DNA of 64,000 nt from assembly GCF_004745955.1 (NCBI RefSeq), contig NZ_SRLD01000019.1, positions 1-64,000 on the forward strand, written 5' to 3'. Every line of letters starts with the position of its first letter. Within the stretch, counting starts at the first letter, position 1. Both the position numbers and the translations under genes were made by a program. The DNA is from Hymenobacter elongatus. Lineage in GTDB: Bacteria > Bacteroidota > Bacteroidia > Cytophagales > Hymenobacteraceae. A model generated the notes under the pieces. The model was not told the DNA's origin, did no database searches, and saw nothing but the letters and a program-made list of their open reading frames with translations. Positions 35,678 through 44,541 of this stretch are shown piece by piece.

Positions 35678-37657
35678 TTAGTAGGCCAGCAGCTTTTCGA
35701 CCCGCTCGCGCAGGCGCTGCTGGGGCAGGAAAGATTTTTCTAAAGGGGGCGCAAATGGAATAGCCGTATCGAGGGAAGCCACGCGCTGCACGGGTCCATC
35801 GAGGTGTTCGAAGCAATGCTCACCAATCCAGGCCGCTATTTCGCCGCCGAGGCCGCCGGTGAGCGTATCCTCGTGAAAGAGGATGATGCGGCCGGTTTTG
35901 ATAACCGTTTGGCGCACTGCTTCCTCATCCCAGGGCAACAGCGTGCGCAAGTCGAGAATATCGCAGTTCAGGTTCAGCTCTTCAGCCAAAGCCGTAGCCC
36001 AGTGCACACCGGCTCCGTAGGTAATGATGCTTAGGTCGTCGCCCTGGCGGGCCAACGCGGCCTTGCCGATGGGCGTGGTGTAGTAGGCGTCCGGCACTGG
36101 CCCGCTGATGGAGCGGTAGAGCATTTTGTGCTCGAAATAAATCACCGGGTTGGGATCTTCAATGGCCGCATTGAGCAGACCTTTGGCATCGTGCGGATTA
36201 GACGGAAATACCACTTTCAGGCCCGGCGTGTGCGTAAACCAAGCCTCGTTGCTCTGGGAGTGAAACGGCCCGGCCGCCGACCCGGCCCCGGTGGGCATCC
36301 GCACCACCACATCGGCGTTCTGGCCCCAGCGGTAGTGGCTTTTGGCCAGGTTATTTACAATCTGGTTGAAGCCGCAGGTCACGAAATCGGCGAACTGCAT
36401 CTCTACCATCGCCTTTTGCTTTTTGATGCTCAGCCCCAGTGCCGCACCCACGATGGCCGACTCGCACAACGGCGTGTTGCGCACCCGCCCTTTGCCAAAC
36501 TGTGCCACGAAGCCGTCGGTGACCTTGAATACGCCACCGTAGTCGGCAATATCCTGGCCCATGAGCACCAGCTCGGGGTAGCGCTCCATGCTCTGCCGCA
36601 GGCCATCGGAAATAGCATCGACGTAGCGCTTGTCGGTGGTGGGGCCGTCGGCGGGCGGGTTCTGCTCCGGCGCTTCGAAGGGCTGATACATGTCGGCCAC
36701 TTCTTCCTCCACGCTGGCCGTGGGCATGGGAGTGGCGTCGGCTACGCGCAGGCCTTCCTCAATTTCGCGCTTAATGGTTTCGCGGAAGCGCATGCGGGCT
36801 TCTTCGTCCAGGATTCCTTCGGCCAGCAGCCATTTTTCGTAGTTCTCGACCGGATCTTTCTGCGCCCATTCCTCAAATAGCTCCTGGGGCACATATTTCG
36901 TTCCCGACGCTTCTTCGTGACCGCGCATCCGGAAAGTCAGGGCTTCCACCAGCACCGGGCGCGGGTTGTGGCGCAGGTCTTCGGCCAGCCGACTGATGGT
37001 ATCATACACCTCCAGCACGTTGTTGCCGTCTATCTGTACGGCTTCCATGCCGTAGGCGGGGCCTTTATCGACGAAATAGTTGAACCGAAACTGCTCCCGG
37101 CTGGGCGTGCTCAGGCCGTAGCCGTTGTTTTCGATAACGAAGATGACGGGCAGCTGCCACACAGCCGCCACGTTCAGGGCTTCGTGAAAGTCGCCTTCGG
37201 AGGCCCCGCCATCGCCGCTGTAGGTGAGCGTGACGCGCGGCGTTTTTGCCAGCACATCGGCCAAAGCAATGCCATCGGCCACGGCCAGCTGCGGCCCCAG
37301 GTGCGAAATCATGCCCACGATGTGGTGCTCATTGGTGCCGAAGTGAAAGCTTCGGTCGCGGCCTTTGGTGAAGCCGGTTGTTTTACCCTGCCACTGCGCA
37401 AAAAGCCGGTCGAGCGGAATGTTGCGACCCGTGAAGACACCCAGGTTGCGGTGCAGGGGCAAAATATACTCGTCCGGTTGCAGCGCCAGGGTGCTGCCCA
37501 CCGAAATGGCTTCCTGCCCGATTCCCGAAAACCACTTGCTGACTTTGCCCTGCCGGAGCAGAATGAGCATTTTTTCCTCAATCATGCGCGGCTTGAGCAA
37601 GCCTTGGTAGAGGTGAAGCAGGATATCGTTGGAGTAGTCTTTCCGGTCGAAGTTCAT
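35678..37657 (-). CDS. 2-oxoacid dehydrogenase E1, fused alpha and beta subunits
   Basis: A 659-residue thiamine-diphosphate enzyme, probably the E1 of a branched-chain or pyruvate dehydrogenase complex. The alpha part (about 1-320) carries SGIGQEAISVGS, HRNLGVF and the metal/TPP block YSGDGGASEGDFHEALN. The beta part (about 345-659) begins RYVDAISDGLRQSM and contains GQDIADYGGVFKVT and GAGVHWATALAEEL. In many organisms the two are separate genes; the fusion is common in Bacteroidota. E2 of this complex is not in the window, so substrate cannot be fixed. The start at 37657 gives the conserved DYSNDILLHLYQ beginning. Confidence 0.93.
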   Translation of the reverse strand: MNFDRKDYSNDILLHLYQGLLKPRMIEEKMLILLRQGKVSKWFSGIGQEAISVGSTLALQPDEYILPLHRNLGVFTGRNIPLDRLFAQWQGKTTGFTKGRDRSFHFGTNEHHIVGMISHLGPQLAVADGIALADVLAKTPRVTLTYSGDGGASEGDFHEALNVAAVWQLPVIFVIENNGYGLSTPSREQFRFNYFVDKGPAYGMEAVQIDGNNVLEVYDTISRLAEDLRHNPRPVLVEALTFRMRGHEEASGTKYVPQELFEEWAQKDPVENYEKWLLAEGILDEEARMRFRETIKREIEEGLRVADATPMPTASVEEEVADMYQPFEAPEQNPPADGPTTDKRYVDAISDGLRQSMERYPELVLMGQDIADYGGVFKVTDGFVAQFGKGRVRNTPLCESAIVGAALGLSIKKQKAMVEMQFADFVTCGFNQIVNNLAKSHYRWGQNADVVVRMPTGAGSAAGPFHSQSNEAWFTHTPGLKVVFPSNPHDAKGLLNAAIEDPNPVIYFEHKMLYRSISGPVPDAYYTTPIGKAALARQGDDLSIITYGAGVHWATALAEELNLNCDILDLRTLLPWDEEAVRQTVIKTGRIILFHEDTLTGGLGGEIAAWIGEHCFEHLDGPVQRVASLDTAIPFAPPLEKSFLPQQRLRERVEKLLAY

Positions 37658-37960
37658 AGCGGAGAAAGGGAGGGTGGGTAGTAGGCGGGGTAAAAGTACA
37701 GGTTTGGGCGAAAGGAAAATTATGGCGGAGCGCAACGCACGCCAACAGGCCTCAGCCGTTGGTTTAAACGATGTTTACCTTGTCCCGCACTCTGTCTCTT
37801 TATAGTACCGTGAGCTACCCAAACGCCGGGATAAGCTGCCGCGAGGTGCCCGAACAGCTTGGTGGCCGCCACGCCTCTTGTTCAGGCAGCCCACGCGTAC
37901 TCGAACCCAGTGCGCATTTCCCGGGTTATCAATCTTTAGCTCCTCCTAGTATATTGCTTC
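37658..37960. other. Divergent intergenic region
   Basis: Between the E1 gene and the M16 peptidase gene. A TATATTGC -7-like sequence at 37950-37957 abuts the M16 start codon. A TAAAAGTA at about 37691 could be the weaker minus-strand element for E1. An open frame from 37771 to 37992 overlaps the M16 start and has no protein-like pattern. Confidence 0.4.
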
Positions 37961-39241
37961 ATGATTCACTTCGAAGAATTCACTCTTACTAATGGCCTGC
38001 GCTGCATTGTGCACGAGGATCCGACGACACCCATTGCCGTTCTGAACGTGCTCTACAACGTCGGCTCGTGCGACGAAGACATGGCCCACACCGGTTTCGC
38101 GCATCTATTTGAACACCTTATGTTTTCGGGCTCGGTCAATATTCCGAGCTACGACGAGCCGCTGCAATACGTAGGCGGCGAAAACAACGCCTTTACGTCG
38201 CCCGACATCACCAACTATTACCTCACGCTACCGGCGGCCAATATCGAAACGGGCTTCTGGCTGGAATCGGACCGGATGCTGGGCCTGGCCTTCTCGGAAA
38301 ACGGGCTCGAAGTGCAGCGTAAAGTAGTGGTCGAGGAGTTTAAGCAGAACTACCTCAACCAGCCCTACGGCGACGTGTGGCTCAAGCTCCGCCCCCTTGC
38401 CTACCACACCCACCCGTACCAGTGGCCCACCATTGGCAAGGAAATCAGCCATATCGAAAATGCCGTTATGGACGATGTGCGGGCATTTTTCAGCAAGCAC
38501 TACTCGCCCACCAATGCTGTGCTGGTAGTGGCCGGAGCCGTGACGGTGGCCGAGGCGCGCCGCTTGGCAGAAAAATGGTTTGAGCCCATTCCGGCCGGCC
38601 AGCCCTACCGGCGGCAGCTTCCCGCCGAGCCGCGCCAAACGGCTCCTCGCCGGCTCGATATAACGGCCGATGTGCCCGCCAACGCCTTCTACAAAGTATA
38701 CCACATGCCCGCCCGGCCCGATGACACCTACTACACCGCCGACTTGCTGAGCGACGTGCTGGGCCGGGGAAAATCGTCGCGCCTGTACCAGCGCCTCGTG
38801 AAAGATACTCCGCTGTTCAATTCGATATCGGCATCCTGCACGGGCTCTCTCGAACCAGGTCTGCTTGTCATCAGCGGGCGCCTCAACAAAGGAGTGCTCA
38901 TGGAAGCAGCCGATGCGGCCGTGGAGGCAGTAGTAGCCGAGCTACGGCAGAGCCTGGTACCGACGGAAGAGTTGGAAAAAGTGAAGAACCAAGCCGAAAC
39001 CAGCATTGTGTTCGAAGAAATTGAGCTGCTCAATCGGGCAATGAAACTGGCCTACTGCAAGCTCCTCGGCGACACGAATCTGGCCAACCAGGAAAGCGCC
39101 CAAGTGCAGGCGGTCACTTCGGAAGGCCTGCTGGCTATGGCCCAGGATATTTTGCGACCCGAAAACAGCAGCACGCTTTATTACCGCGCCCAGGCCACTG
39201 TGGCGGCCCCGGAAGTAGCTGATCTTGCCGCTAAGCAATAA
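37961..39241 (+). CDS. M16 family zinc peptidase
   Basis: A 426-residue peptidase of the pitrilysin group. The inverted zinc motif HLFEH (48-52) with the acidic third ligand in FWLESDRM (about 113-120) is intact, so this is an active-subunit type, not the inactive partner. There is no signal peptide, so it probably acts in the cytoplasm, although many related family members are exported. RLYQRLVKDTPLFNSI and the C-terminal half match the second M16 domain. Often such genes come as two in tandem; here only one is present. A hairpin terminator follows. Confidence 0.94.
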   Translation: MIHFEEFTLTNGLRCIVHEDPTTPIAVLNVLYNVGSCDEDMAHTGFAHLFEHLMFSGSVNIPSYDEPLQYVGGENNAFTSPDITNYYLTLPAANIETGFWLESDRMLGLAFSENGLEVQRKVVVEEFKQNYLNQPYGDVWLKLRPLAYHTHPYQWPTIGKEISHIENAVMDDVRAFFSKHYSPTNAVLVVAGAVTVAEARRLAEKWFEPIPAGQPYRRQLPAEPRQTAPRRLDITADVPANAFYKVYHMPARPDDTYYTADLLSDVLGRGKSSRLYQRLVKDTPLFNSISASCTGSLEPGLLVISGRLNKGVLMEAADAAVEAVVAELRQSLVPTEELEKVKNQAETSIVFEEIELLNRAMKLAYCKLLGDTNLANQESAQVQAVTSEGLLAMAQDILRPENSSTLYYRAQATVAAPEVADLAAKQ

Positions 39242-39261
39242 GCCTCACGTATTGCGGACAC

Positions 39262-39297
39262 AAAAAAGCCCAACCGATAGACGGTTGGGCTTTTTTA
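39262..39297. terminator. Hairpin terminator
   Basis: AAAAAAGCCCAACCG pairs with CGGTTGGGCTTTTTT. It serves the M16 gene and the convergent gene at 39320. Confidence 0.85.
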
Positions 39298-39319
39298 TGG
39301 CTGTATTTTTTGAAGCCGA

Positions 39320-39901
39320 TTACCAGCCGCTACCGCCGGAAGAACCCCAGCCGGTATCAGCTTTTTTGGTGGGAGCAGCGGCTTTCTTAACGGGAGCAGC
39401 AGCCTTCTTGGCAGCCGGCGCGGCACCAGCGCTGCTCACTTTTTTAGAAGCCGAAGCCGAGGCGGACTTGCTGGCTGGAGCAGCCATTGGAGCGGCCACC
39501 TCGGTTGTGGTTACAGCGGGTTCGGCGGTGGCTGGTGCGACGGTTTCCGTCATAGGTGCCGGGGCCACAGCGGACGTATTCACGCTCACATTGCGCTTGA
39601 TATAAGGAGCCAAAGGCCGTCCGCGGTAATCCATCCGAACCCGGTGCGACGGAGCGGCTGTGAAGCCGGGCGCCACGGCGAAGCCGTTGGACTGCACGTT
39701 GGATTCAGCGGCGCCGGCGGCGGGCGCAGCGAAACCGCTGCTGGCAGCCGGCTCTACAGCTACTGGGGCGGGCTGAGGTTCAGCAACGGGCGCAGCGGCA
39801 GCTGGCTTTTTAGCCGATTTCGAGCGGCTTTGCTGGGCTAGTGCGTTCGAGGTGCTCAATACGGCAACCAGCAAAAGGCACGAAAAAACGGGACGTAGCA
39901 T
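39320..39901 (-). CDS. Secreted Ala/Pro-rich protein with a DYxGRP motif, member 1
   Basis: A 193-residue exported protein (signal to about residue 22, ALAQ). Most is low-complexity Ala/Pro/Lys. In the middle VAPGFTAAPSHRVRMDYRGRP carries the motif shared with the next two genes (PG, then about 12 residues, then DYxGRP). The C-terminal AAAPVKKAAAPTKKADTGWGSSGG is histone-H1-like. Function unknown; the motif, not the low-complexity part, is the reason to regard it as related to its neighbours. Confidence 0.7.
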   Translation of the reverse strand: MLRPVFSCLLLVAVLSTSNALAQQSRSKSAKKPAAAAPVAEPQPAPVAVEPAASSGFAAPAAGAAESNVQSNGFAVAPGFTAAPSHRVRMDYRGRPLAPYIKRNVSVNTSAVAPAPMTETVAPATAEPAVTTTEVAAPMAAPASKSASASASKKVSSAGAAPAAKKAAAPVKKAAAPTKKADTGWGSSGGSGW

Positions 39902-40027
39902 AGCGAGAGAACAAGTGGCAGAGAAAATTTTACTTTCCCCTACTACGAAAAAACAAAAGGATTTGTGCCTGAAAGGACAAAAATATCTACTCTTCTCGTA
40001 ACTATTGGAGTAGAGCCGATATTTAGT

Positions 40028-40372
40028 TTATCGACGCTTGCGCCCTGGGGCCGACGCGGGAGGCGCGGGAGGCGTTTGGCCCGAAGAAATAGTAGAGCTA
40101 GTGGAAGCAGGCTTCGCCACTTTTTTCTTGAGTGGGCGGCCCATGTAATCCGTACTCGGTGGCGTGGGCATATTGATGCGCATACCAGGCGCCAGCCGCT
40201 GGCGGTCCTCGTCGCTGTAGCGGCGCGCCGTTGCGGTGCGGGCCACCGCGCGCGAACGAGCCGGAGCAGCCTTTTTGTGGTAGCCGCTGGCGCGCTTGGT
40301 CTGCGCCTGTGTTGCCCCGGCGGGCACCATCACCAGCATTAGCAGCCAGAAGATGAAACGAGAGTACCGCAT
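40028..40372 (-). CDS. Secreted protein with an STDYxGRP motif, member 2
   Basis: A 114-residue exported basic protein. Signal peptide at about 1-23 (VPAGATQAQ). The shared segment is LAPGMRINMPTPPSTDYMGRP followed by LKKK. The flanks are rich in Arg, Ala and Lys, ending PGRKRR. It is separated by 126 bp from member 1 and 70 bp from member 3, all on the minus strand. No known domain is recognised. Confidence 0.7.
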   Translation of the reverse strand: MRYSRFIFWLLMLVMVPAGATQAQTKRASGYHKKAAPARSRAVARTATARRYSDEDRQRLAPGMRINMPTPPSTDYMGRPLKKKVAKPASTSSTISSGQTPPAPPASAPGRKRR

Positions 40373-40442
40373 AAGAAACCCGAAAAAAGGTGGAACACAC
40401 TCTGGTTTCTCATACGGTACTCTACGATTTTCGGCGAAGCGC

Positions 40443-40970
40443 TTATTGCGCCGAGTTAGCCACTGTAGCTACCGACGACGCCTTAGCAATCTTGGCCGCA
40501 ACTTTGGCATCCTGGCGCTTGGCTTTGCGCACCGGACGGCCCCAGTAATCGGTACTGACACCTCTGTAAGGAGCGGTATTCATGCCGGGGGCAATCATCA
40601 CGCCCGAAGACTGCATCATGGGGTCGGTGCTGCCATCCGCCACCGCCACCGCTTGGGCGGCTGATGCGGTAGTAAGGTTGTTTTTTGCTTTTTTCTTGAG
40701 CGGCCGGCCCCAATAATCAGTGCTAGGCTTATTGTGCAGGCTTAGGCTAATGCCGGGGGCACTGCTCCAGCCCATGTTGTAGCCCACAGGATCAGCAGCC
40801 GGCACCTCTGTTTTCTCTACCGCCATCGTAGGTGCCCCCATCGTCCAGGGGTCCAGTACGGGCTGCGACCAGTCGGCAGCGGGAGCCACCGACGTGTTTT
40901 GGGACTGCGCCTGGGCCGAAGCGGCACTTACAACGAAGAAGAAAAAAGCCAAAGACAGGAAACGGTTCAT
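40443..40970 (-). CDS. Secreted protein with two STDYWGRP motifs, member 3
   Basis: A 175-residue exported protein (signal to about residue 21, ASAQAQ). It contains the motif twice: APGISLSLHNKPSTDYWGRP then LKKK, and IAPGMNTAPYRGVSTDYWGRP then VRK. Each is followed by a basic Lys/Ala tail. The repeat within one gene and its recurrence in two neighbours suggest duplication of a small module. Function unknown; it may bind cell-surface material or be a substrate of a sorting system. Confidence 0.72.
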   Translation of the reverse strand: MNRFLSLAFFFFVVSAASAQAQSQNTSVAPAADWSQPVLDPWTMGAPTMAVEKTEVPAADPVGYNMGWSSAPGISLSLHNKPSTDYWGRPLKKKAKNNLTTASAAQAVAVADGSTDPMMQSSGVMIAPGMNTAPYRGVSTDYWGRPVRKAKRQDAKVAAKIAKASSVATVANSAQ

Positions 40971-41175
40971 AAATTCAGGGAAGACGGAGGAGTGAAAGAT
41001 AGACCGGGCGCATAGCCCTTACCGTAGCGTATGACTCGAACGGGTGGCGCCCCGCGTCCGGTCTTCAGTGCCGCTTATATCAGTCGTTTTGCAGCAATCG
41101 TACCAAGTATTTTTCGGGGCCTTCCTCACTCCTGCCCTAGCCGACAGCTGACGCGTAGGGTTTGCGCCGGAAGCG

Positions 41176-41183
41176 TACCTTTG
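41176..41183 (+). promoter_or_regulatory. Putative -7 element of pheS (TACCTTTG)
   Basis: It matches TAnnTTTG and ends only 7 bp before the pheS ATG at 41191, so a transcript would start at or next to the start codon. The nearest TTTG (41161) is too close to be a normal -33 box. Confidence 0.45.
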
Positions 41184-41190
41184 TCGGACT

Positions 41191-42234
41191 ATGCAGGACC
41201 AAATCCACCGCCTCCGCGCCGAAATAGAAGCCTACGACCTTACCGCTCCCGATAAGCTGGAGCAGTTCCGCATCGCCTTCACCGGGCGCAAAGGACAACT
41301 GGCCGATTTGTTCGATCTTCTCAAAACGGTGCCGCAGGACCAACGCCGCGCCGTTGGCCAGGAGCTAAACCAGTTGAAACAACTGGCTCTCGATAAATTC
41401 ACGCAGCGCCAGCAGGAGGTGGAAGCGGCCACGCAAAATGCCCCCGCCGATCCTACTTTCGACTACACGCTGCCTGTGGTGCCCAACACGCTGGGCACAC
41501 GGCATCCGCTGAGCCTAGTGCGCGAAGAGATGGTCCGAATTTTCTCCCGCATTGGCTTTAACGTCGCCGAAGGGCCAGAAATTGAGGATGACTGGCACAA
41601 CTTCACGGCGCTGAATTTCCCCGAAAATCACCCGGCCCGCGACATGCAGGACACGTTCTTCGTAACCCGCAACTCCGCCAACCCTACCCACGACGCCCTG
41701 CTACGCACGCACACCAGCACTGTGCAGGTGCGCGTAATGGAAAGCCAACAGCCGCCCATCCGTAGTATTATGCCGGGCCGCGTGTACCGCAACGAGGCTA
41801 TTTCAGCGCGGGCTCACATGATGTTTCATCAGGTGGAAGGTATCTTCATTGATGAAGGCGTTAGCTTCGCCGATCTGAAGCAAACCGTCTATTACTTCGT
41901 CCAGGAAATGTTCGGGCAGGATATTCATATCCGGTTTCGGCCGTCTTTTTTTCCCTTCACCGAGCCGAGCGCTGAAATTGACATTACCTGCCTAATTTGT
42001 AAAGGCAAGGGCTGCAACATCTGTAAGCAGAGCGGGTGGGTGGAGATTGGTGGTTGCGGCATGGTCGACCCCAACGTGCTCCAGCAATCGGGTATCGACC
42101 CGGAACGTTACTCGGGCTATGCTTGGGGCATGGGCATTGAGCGCATCACGATGCTCAAATATCAGATTAAAGACCTGCGCCTCTTCACCGAGAATGACTT
42201 GCGGTTCCTACGGCAATTTGAAGGCGTACAATAA
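41191..42234 (+). CDS. pheS: Phenylalanyl-tRNA synthetase alpha subunit
   Basis: A 347-residue class II aminoacyl-tRNA synthetase subunit that charges tRNA-Phe with PheT. The N-terminal coiled coil (about 1-90) has FTGRKGQLADLF, followed by the catalytic core with HPLSLVREEM, TFFVTRNSANPTHDALLRTHTS and PSFFPFTEPSAEIDI. The four-cysteine insertion CLICKGKGCNIC is seen in many bacterial PheS. GYAWGMGIERITML is motif 3. Length is normal. PheT is not adjacent, as in other Bacteroidota. Confidence 0.98.
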   Translation: MQDQIHRLRAEIEAYDLTAPDKLEQFRIAFTGRKGQLADLFDLLKTVPQDQRRAVGQELNQLKQLALDKFTQRQQEVEAATQNAPADPTFDYTLPVVPNTLGTRHPLSLVREEMVRIFSRIGFNVAEGPEIEDDWHNFTALNFPENHPARDMQDTFFVTRNSANPTHDALLRTHTSTVQVRVMESQQPPIRSIMPGRVYRNEAISARAHMMFHQVEGIFIDEGVSFADLKQTVYYFVQEMFGQDIHIRFRPSFFPFTEPSAEIDITCLICKGKGCNICKQSGWVEIGGCGMVDPNVLQQSGIDPERYSGYAWGMGIERITMLKYQIKDLRLFTENDLRFLRQFEGVQ

Positions 42235-42365
42235 TACGGTGCTACGACCGTGTACTATTACCAAGTGGTTGCTGTGGAACAAGAACCCTGTTGCGGCGCG
42301 TTCTACCGCCACTTCAATGGTGTTGTGTTAGTATGCAACATGTAATCCCTCAAGCCAAACCTTTT

Positions 42366-42806
42366 ATGTTTCCATCTGGCTGCCCACGTACGTTTCTTAT
42401 TTGGTCGGCTCTGGTAGCGTGCGCAGCCATTAGTAGCTGCGGAGCTAGTTCCGAAGCTCAGCCCCAAATTCCCCTTACCTCCTTTAATGAGGTGCTGTAT
42501 CTCACCGATCAGCAGAATAGCGCACTGCGCTTCGACAACGGGGCCGTATATCATGCAGGAGGCGTCAATGGCTTGATTGTGGTGCGGCAGAACGCCAGTA
42601 CTTATCTGGCTTTCGAGCGAACGTGCACGTATCAGTCGCTTGACACCTGTGCCCGAGTCAAAATCTCGCCGTTCGTGCAGTTGGTCGACCCCTGCTGCAA
42701 GTCGCAGTTCTCTTTTCAAGGGCAGGTATCGGGTGGCCCTGCCAACTTACCCTTACGTCGGTACGCCACAGCCCTCTCCGGTAACATTCTGACAATCACT
42801 AATTAA
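42366..42806 (+). CDS. Lipoprotein with a degenerate Rieske fold
   Basis: A 146-residue lipoprotein: lipobox in CAAISSCGA (Cys about 25). The C-terminal part has a Rieske-like layout: RTCTYQ, then DPCCKSQFSFQGQVSGGPANLPL and the closing strand. In true Rieske proteins box 1 is CxH and box 2 CPCHGS; here they read CTY and DPCC, so of the four ligand positions only the first cysteine is retained and both histidines are lost. A 2Fe-2S cluster is unlikely; paired cysteines may form disulfides. The start at 42366 fits the signal; two earlier ATGs exist. It lies between pheS and tRNA-Asn. Confidence 0.75.
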   Translation: MFPSGCPRTFLIWSALVACAAISSCGASSEAQPQIPLTSFNEVLYLTDQQNSALRFDNGAVYHAGGVNGLIVVRQNASTYLAFERTCTYQSLDTCARVKISPFVQLVDPCCKSQFSFQGQVSGGPANLPLRRYATALSGNILTITN

Positions 42807-42838
42807 CTGATTTTATACAAATATTTTCAGTGAAAGGC

Positions 42839-42869
42839 TTGCAACATCCAACCTGCTAGTCTAATATTG
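42839..42869 (+). promoter_or_regulatory. Putative promoter of tRNA-Asn
   Basis: TTG at 42839-42841 is followed after 20 bp by TAATATTG (42862-42869), a form close to TAnnTTTG. Transcription would start at about 42876, some 27 bp upstream of the tRNA. Confidence 0.45.
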
Positions 42870-42902
42870 CACCCGCAACGATAGATAATCGTGGCCATAA
42901 CC

Positions 42903-42979
42903 GCTTCCTTAGCTCAGCCGGTTAGAGCATCTGACTGTTAATCAGAGGGTCCCTGGTTCGAGCCCAGGAGGGAGCGCCA
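42903..42979 (+). tRNA. tRNA-Asn (anticodon GTT)
   Basis: A full cloverleaf: acceptor GCTTCCT with AGGGAGC, D-arm with TAGCTCAGCCGGTTAGAGC, anticodon stem CTGA/TCAG around the loop CTGTTAA (anticodon GTT), T-arm with CCTGG TTCGAGC CCAGG, discriminator G and an encoded CCA. A tyrosine recombinase gene starts 173 bp downstream, so its 3' end is the probable integration site of the island. Confidence 0.96.
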
Positions 42980-42985
42980 ATGCTT

Positions 42986-43017
42986 AAAATGCCCGCCCTA
43001 ACCGGCGGGCATTTTTT
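42986..43017 (+). terminator. Terminator after tRNA-Asn
   Basis: AAAATGCCCGCC with GGCGGGCATTTTTT make a strong hairpin with a T-run, 7 bp after the CCA. Confidence 0.85.
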
Positions 43018-43102
43018 CGTTTATGCCTTTTCGGGGCTATTCGAGGGGTTTCGGAGCGGGTGAAGTGCTTGGAAATTTGATTTTATTCGATTAGTTTGGT
43101 TG

Positions 43103-43138
43103 TAAACCGGGACATAAACCGGGAACTAAACCGGGACA
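43103..43138 (+). repeat. Three tandem 12-bp repeats upstream of the integrase
   Basis: TAAACCGGGACA, TAAACCGGGAAC and TAAACCGGGACA follow one another without gaps, 13 bp before the integrase ATG. Their position fits recombinase arm-type binding sites or an operator of the integrase gene. Both are inferences. Confidence 0.75.
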
Positions 43139-43151
43139 TAATCGAAAAACC

Positions 43152-44522
43152 ATGCTGCGCCCCACCACTTACAAGAAGAAAATCAGCGTGCGGCTGTACC
43201 CGCGGCTGGCGGCTACCAACCAGAACGGGTTCTGCCCGGTGCGCCTCACGGCGCGGTGGCATGGCGAAGAGCTTCAGGTAGATACCGGGGAAATTATCCT
43301 GCCGCTGCGCGAGGGCAAGGACGGGGAGGTTGAACTGCTGTGGCACAGCGAAACCCAAACCGTGATGGGCGGGCGCAAGCTGACGGCGAAAGAGGAAGGC
43401 ACGGTACCTACCCACCCCGACTTTCACTACAACATCAACTCCCGCCTTTCCAAACTGGTCAAGCAGGTAAGTGATACGTTCAACCGGCTCTACGACGCGG
43501 CTCCGCTCCACAAGGTGAGCAAGGCAGCCATGCTGGCTGAACTGCTGCCGGCTGAAACCCGGCAGGTAGCGGCTCCGGTAGCGGCCAGAGAAGAAGCTAC
43601 CCCCACCTTCCGACAGGTGCTGGAAGAATGGAAAGCGGAAAACCGCAACCTGGCCAAGGACTCGCTGCGCAAGTACGATCAGCTGGCCACGATGATGGAG
43701 GTATGGCGGCCAGAGCTCCGGCCGGGGCAGGTAACGCAGAAGGTGGCCAAGGAGTACCAGCAGCACCTGCTGGATCTGCAGAAGTCGGATGCGACCATCA
43801 AGGTGCATTTCGGGGGTATCCGCAAATGCCTGGAGCAGCTGAACCTGAAAGCGGACATGGCCTGGCTGCAATACTCGGCTAAGAATGCCCCGCAGCTGGA
43901 TCTGGAGATGGAGGAGGTCCGCAAGCTTATCCAATGGCGGCCGACTTCGGAGAACCTGGCGGAGGAGCGGGACCGGTGGCTGTTTCAGCTATTCAGCGGG
44001 CGGCGGTATGAAGACCTGGAGAAGTTCGACAAGCGCGAGCGGATATCCTTGCCTTTGGCCGATGGTAGCTCAGTACCGGCGCTGCTGCACGCGCAGGGTA
44101 AGACGGGCAACGACGCGGCCGTGCCCCTGCCTCCTATTGCGGTAAACATTGGCGAACGGTGGGGGTGGCACTTTCCGGCGCGCAACTGGCAGCAGCGCGG
44201 CGACTGGATTAAGGAAATAGCAAAAGGCGCGGGCCTGACCCGGGAATGGGACGACCGGCTGATTACGGGCGGCCGGGTGATGCACAACTGGCGGCCCATC
44301 TGGCAGGTCATCAGCACCCACACGGCGCGGCATACGGCGGGCACGCTGCTCAAGCAGGTCAGCAACGGCAATAAAGCCCTAGCCAAGCTAGTACTGGGGC
44401 ACGCCGACGAAGACGTAACGGACCGGTATGCTAAGGACAAGGCCCGGCTGCTGGCGCCGGCGGTGTTGGAAGCCTGGCGGAAGATCCTGGGTGAGTGGTA
44501 CGACGGGGAGCCAGCGCGGTAG
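43152..44522 (+). CDS. Tyrosine recombinase (integrase)
   Basis: A 456-residue site-specific recombinase. An N-terminal arm-binding domain (about 1-75) and a SAM-like core-binding domain (about 150-245) precede the catalytic domain, which has the full set of residues: Arg in FSGRRYED (284 or 285), Lys317 in AQGKTGN, HTAR (390-393), His417 in LGHAD and the nucleophile Tyr426 in TDRYAKD. It resembles integrases of Bacteroidota conjugative and other elements. It lies directly beside tRNA-Asn and would use its 3' end as attachment site. All catalytic residues are intact, so mobility is plausible. Confidence 0.93.
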   Translation: MLRPTTYKKKISVRLYPRLAATNQNGFCPVRLTARWHGEELQVDTGEIILPLREGKDGEVELLWHSETQTVMGGRKLTAKEEGTVPTHPDFHYNINSRLSKLVKQVSDTFNRLYDAAPLHKVSKAAMLAELLPAETRQVAAPVAAREEATPTFRQVLEEWKAENRNLAKDSLRKYDQLATMMEVWRPELRPGQVTQKVAKEYQQHLLDLQKSDATIKVHFGGIRKCLEQLNLKADMAWLQYSAKNAPQLDLEMEEVRKLIQWRPTSENLAEERDRWLFQLFSGRRYEDLEKFDKRERISLPLADGSSVPALLHAQGKTGNDAAVPLPPIAVNIGERWGWHFPARNWQQRGDWIKEIAKGAGLTREWDDRLITGGRVMHNWRPIWQVISTHTARHTAGTLLKQVSNGNKALAKLVLGHADEDVTDRYAKDKARLLAPAVLEAWRKILGEWYDGEPAR

Positions 44523-44541
44523 ACGGCATCGTGCATTTACA

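Noticed and set aside
37771..37992. A 73-residue plus-strand frame before the M16 gene
   Set aside because: It overlaps the M16 start and lacks a protein-like pattern or family match.
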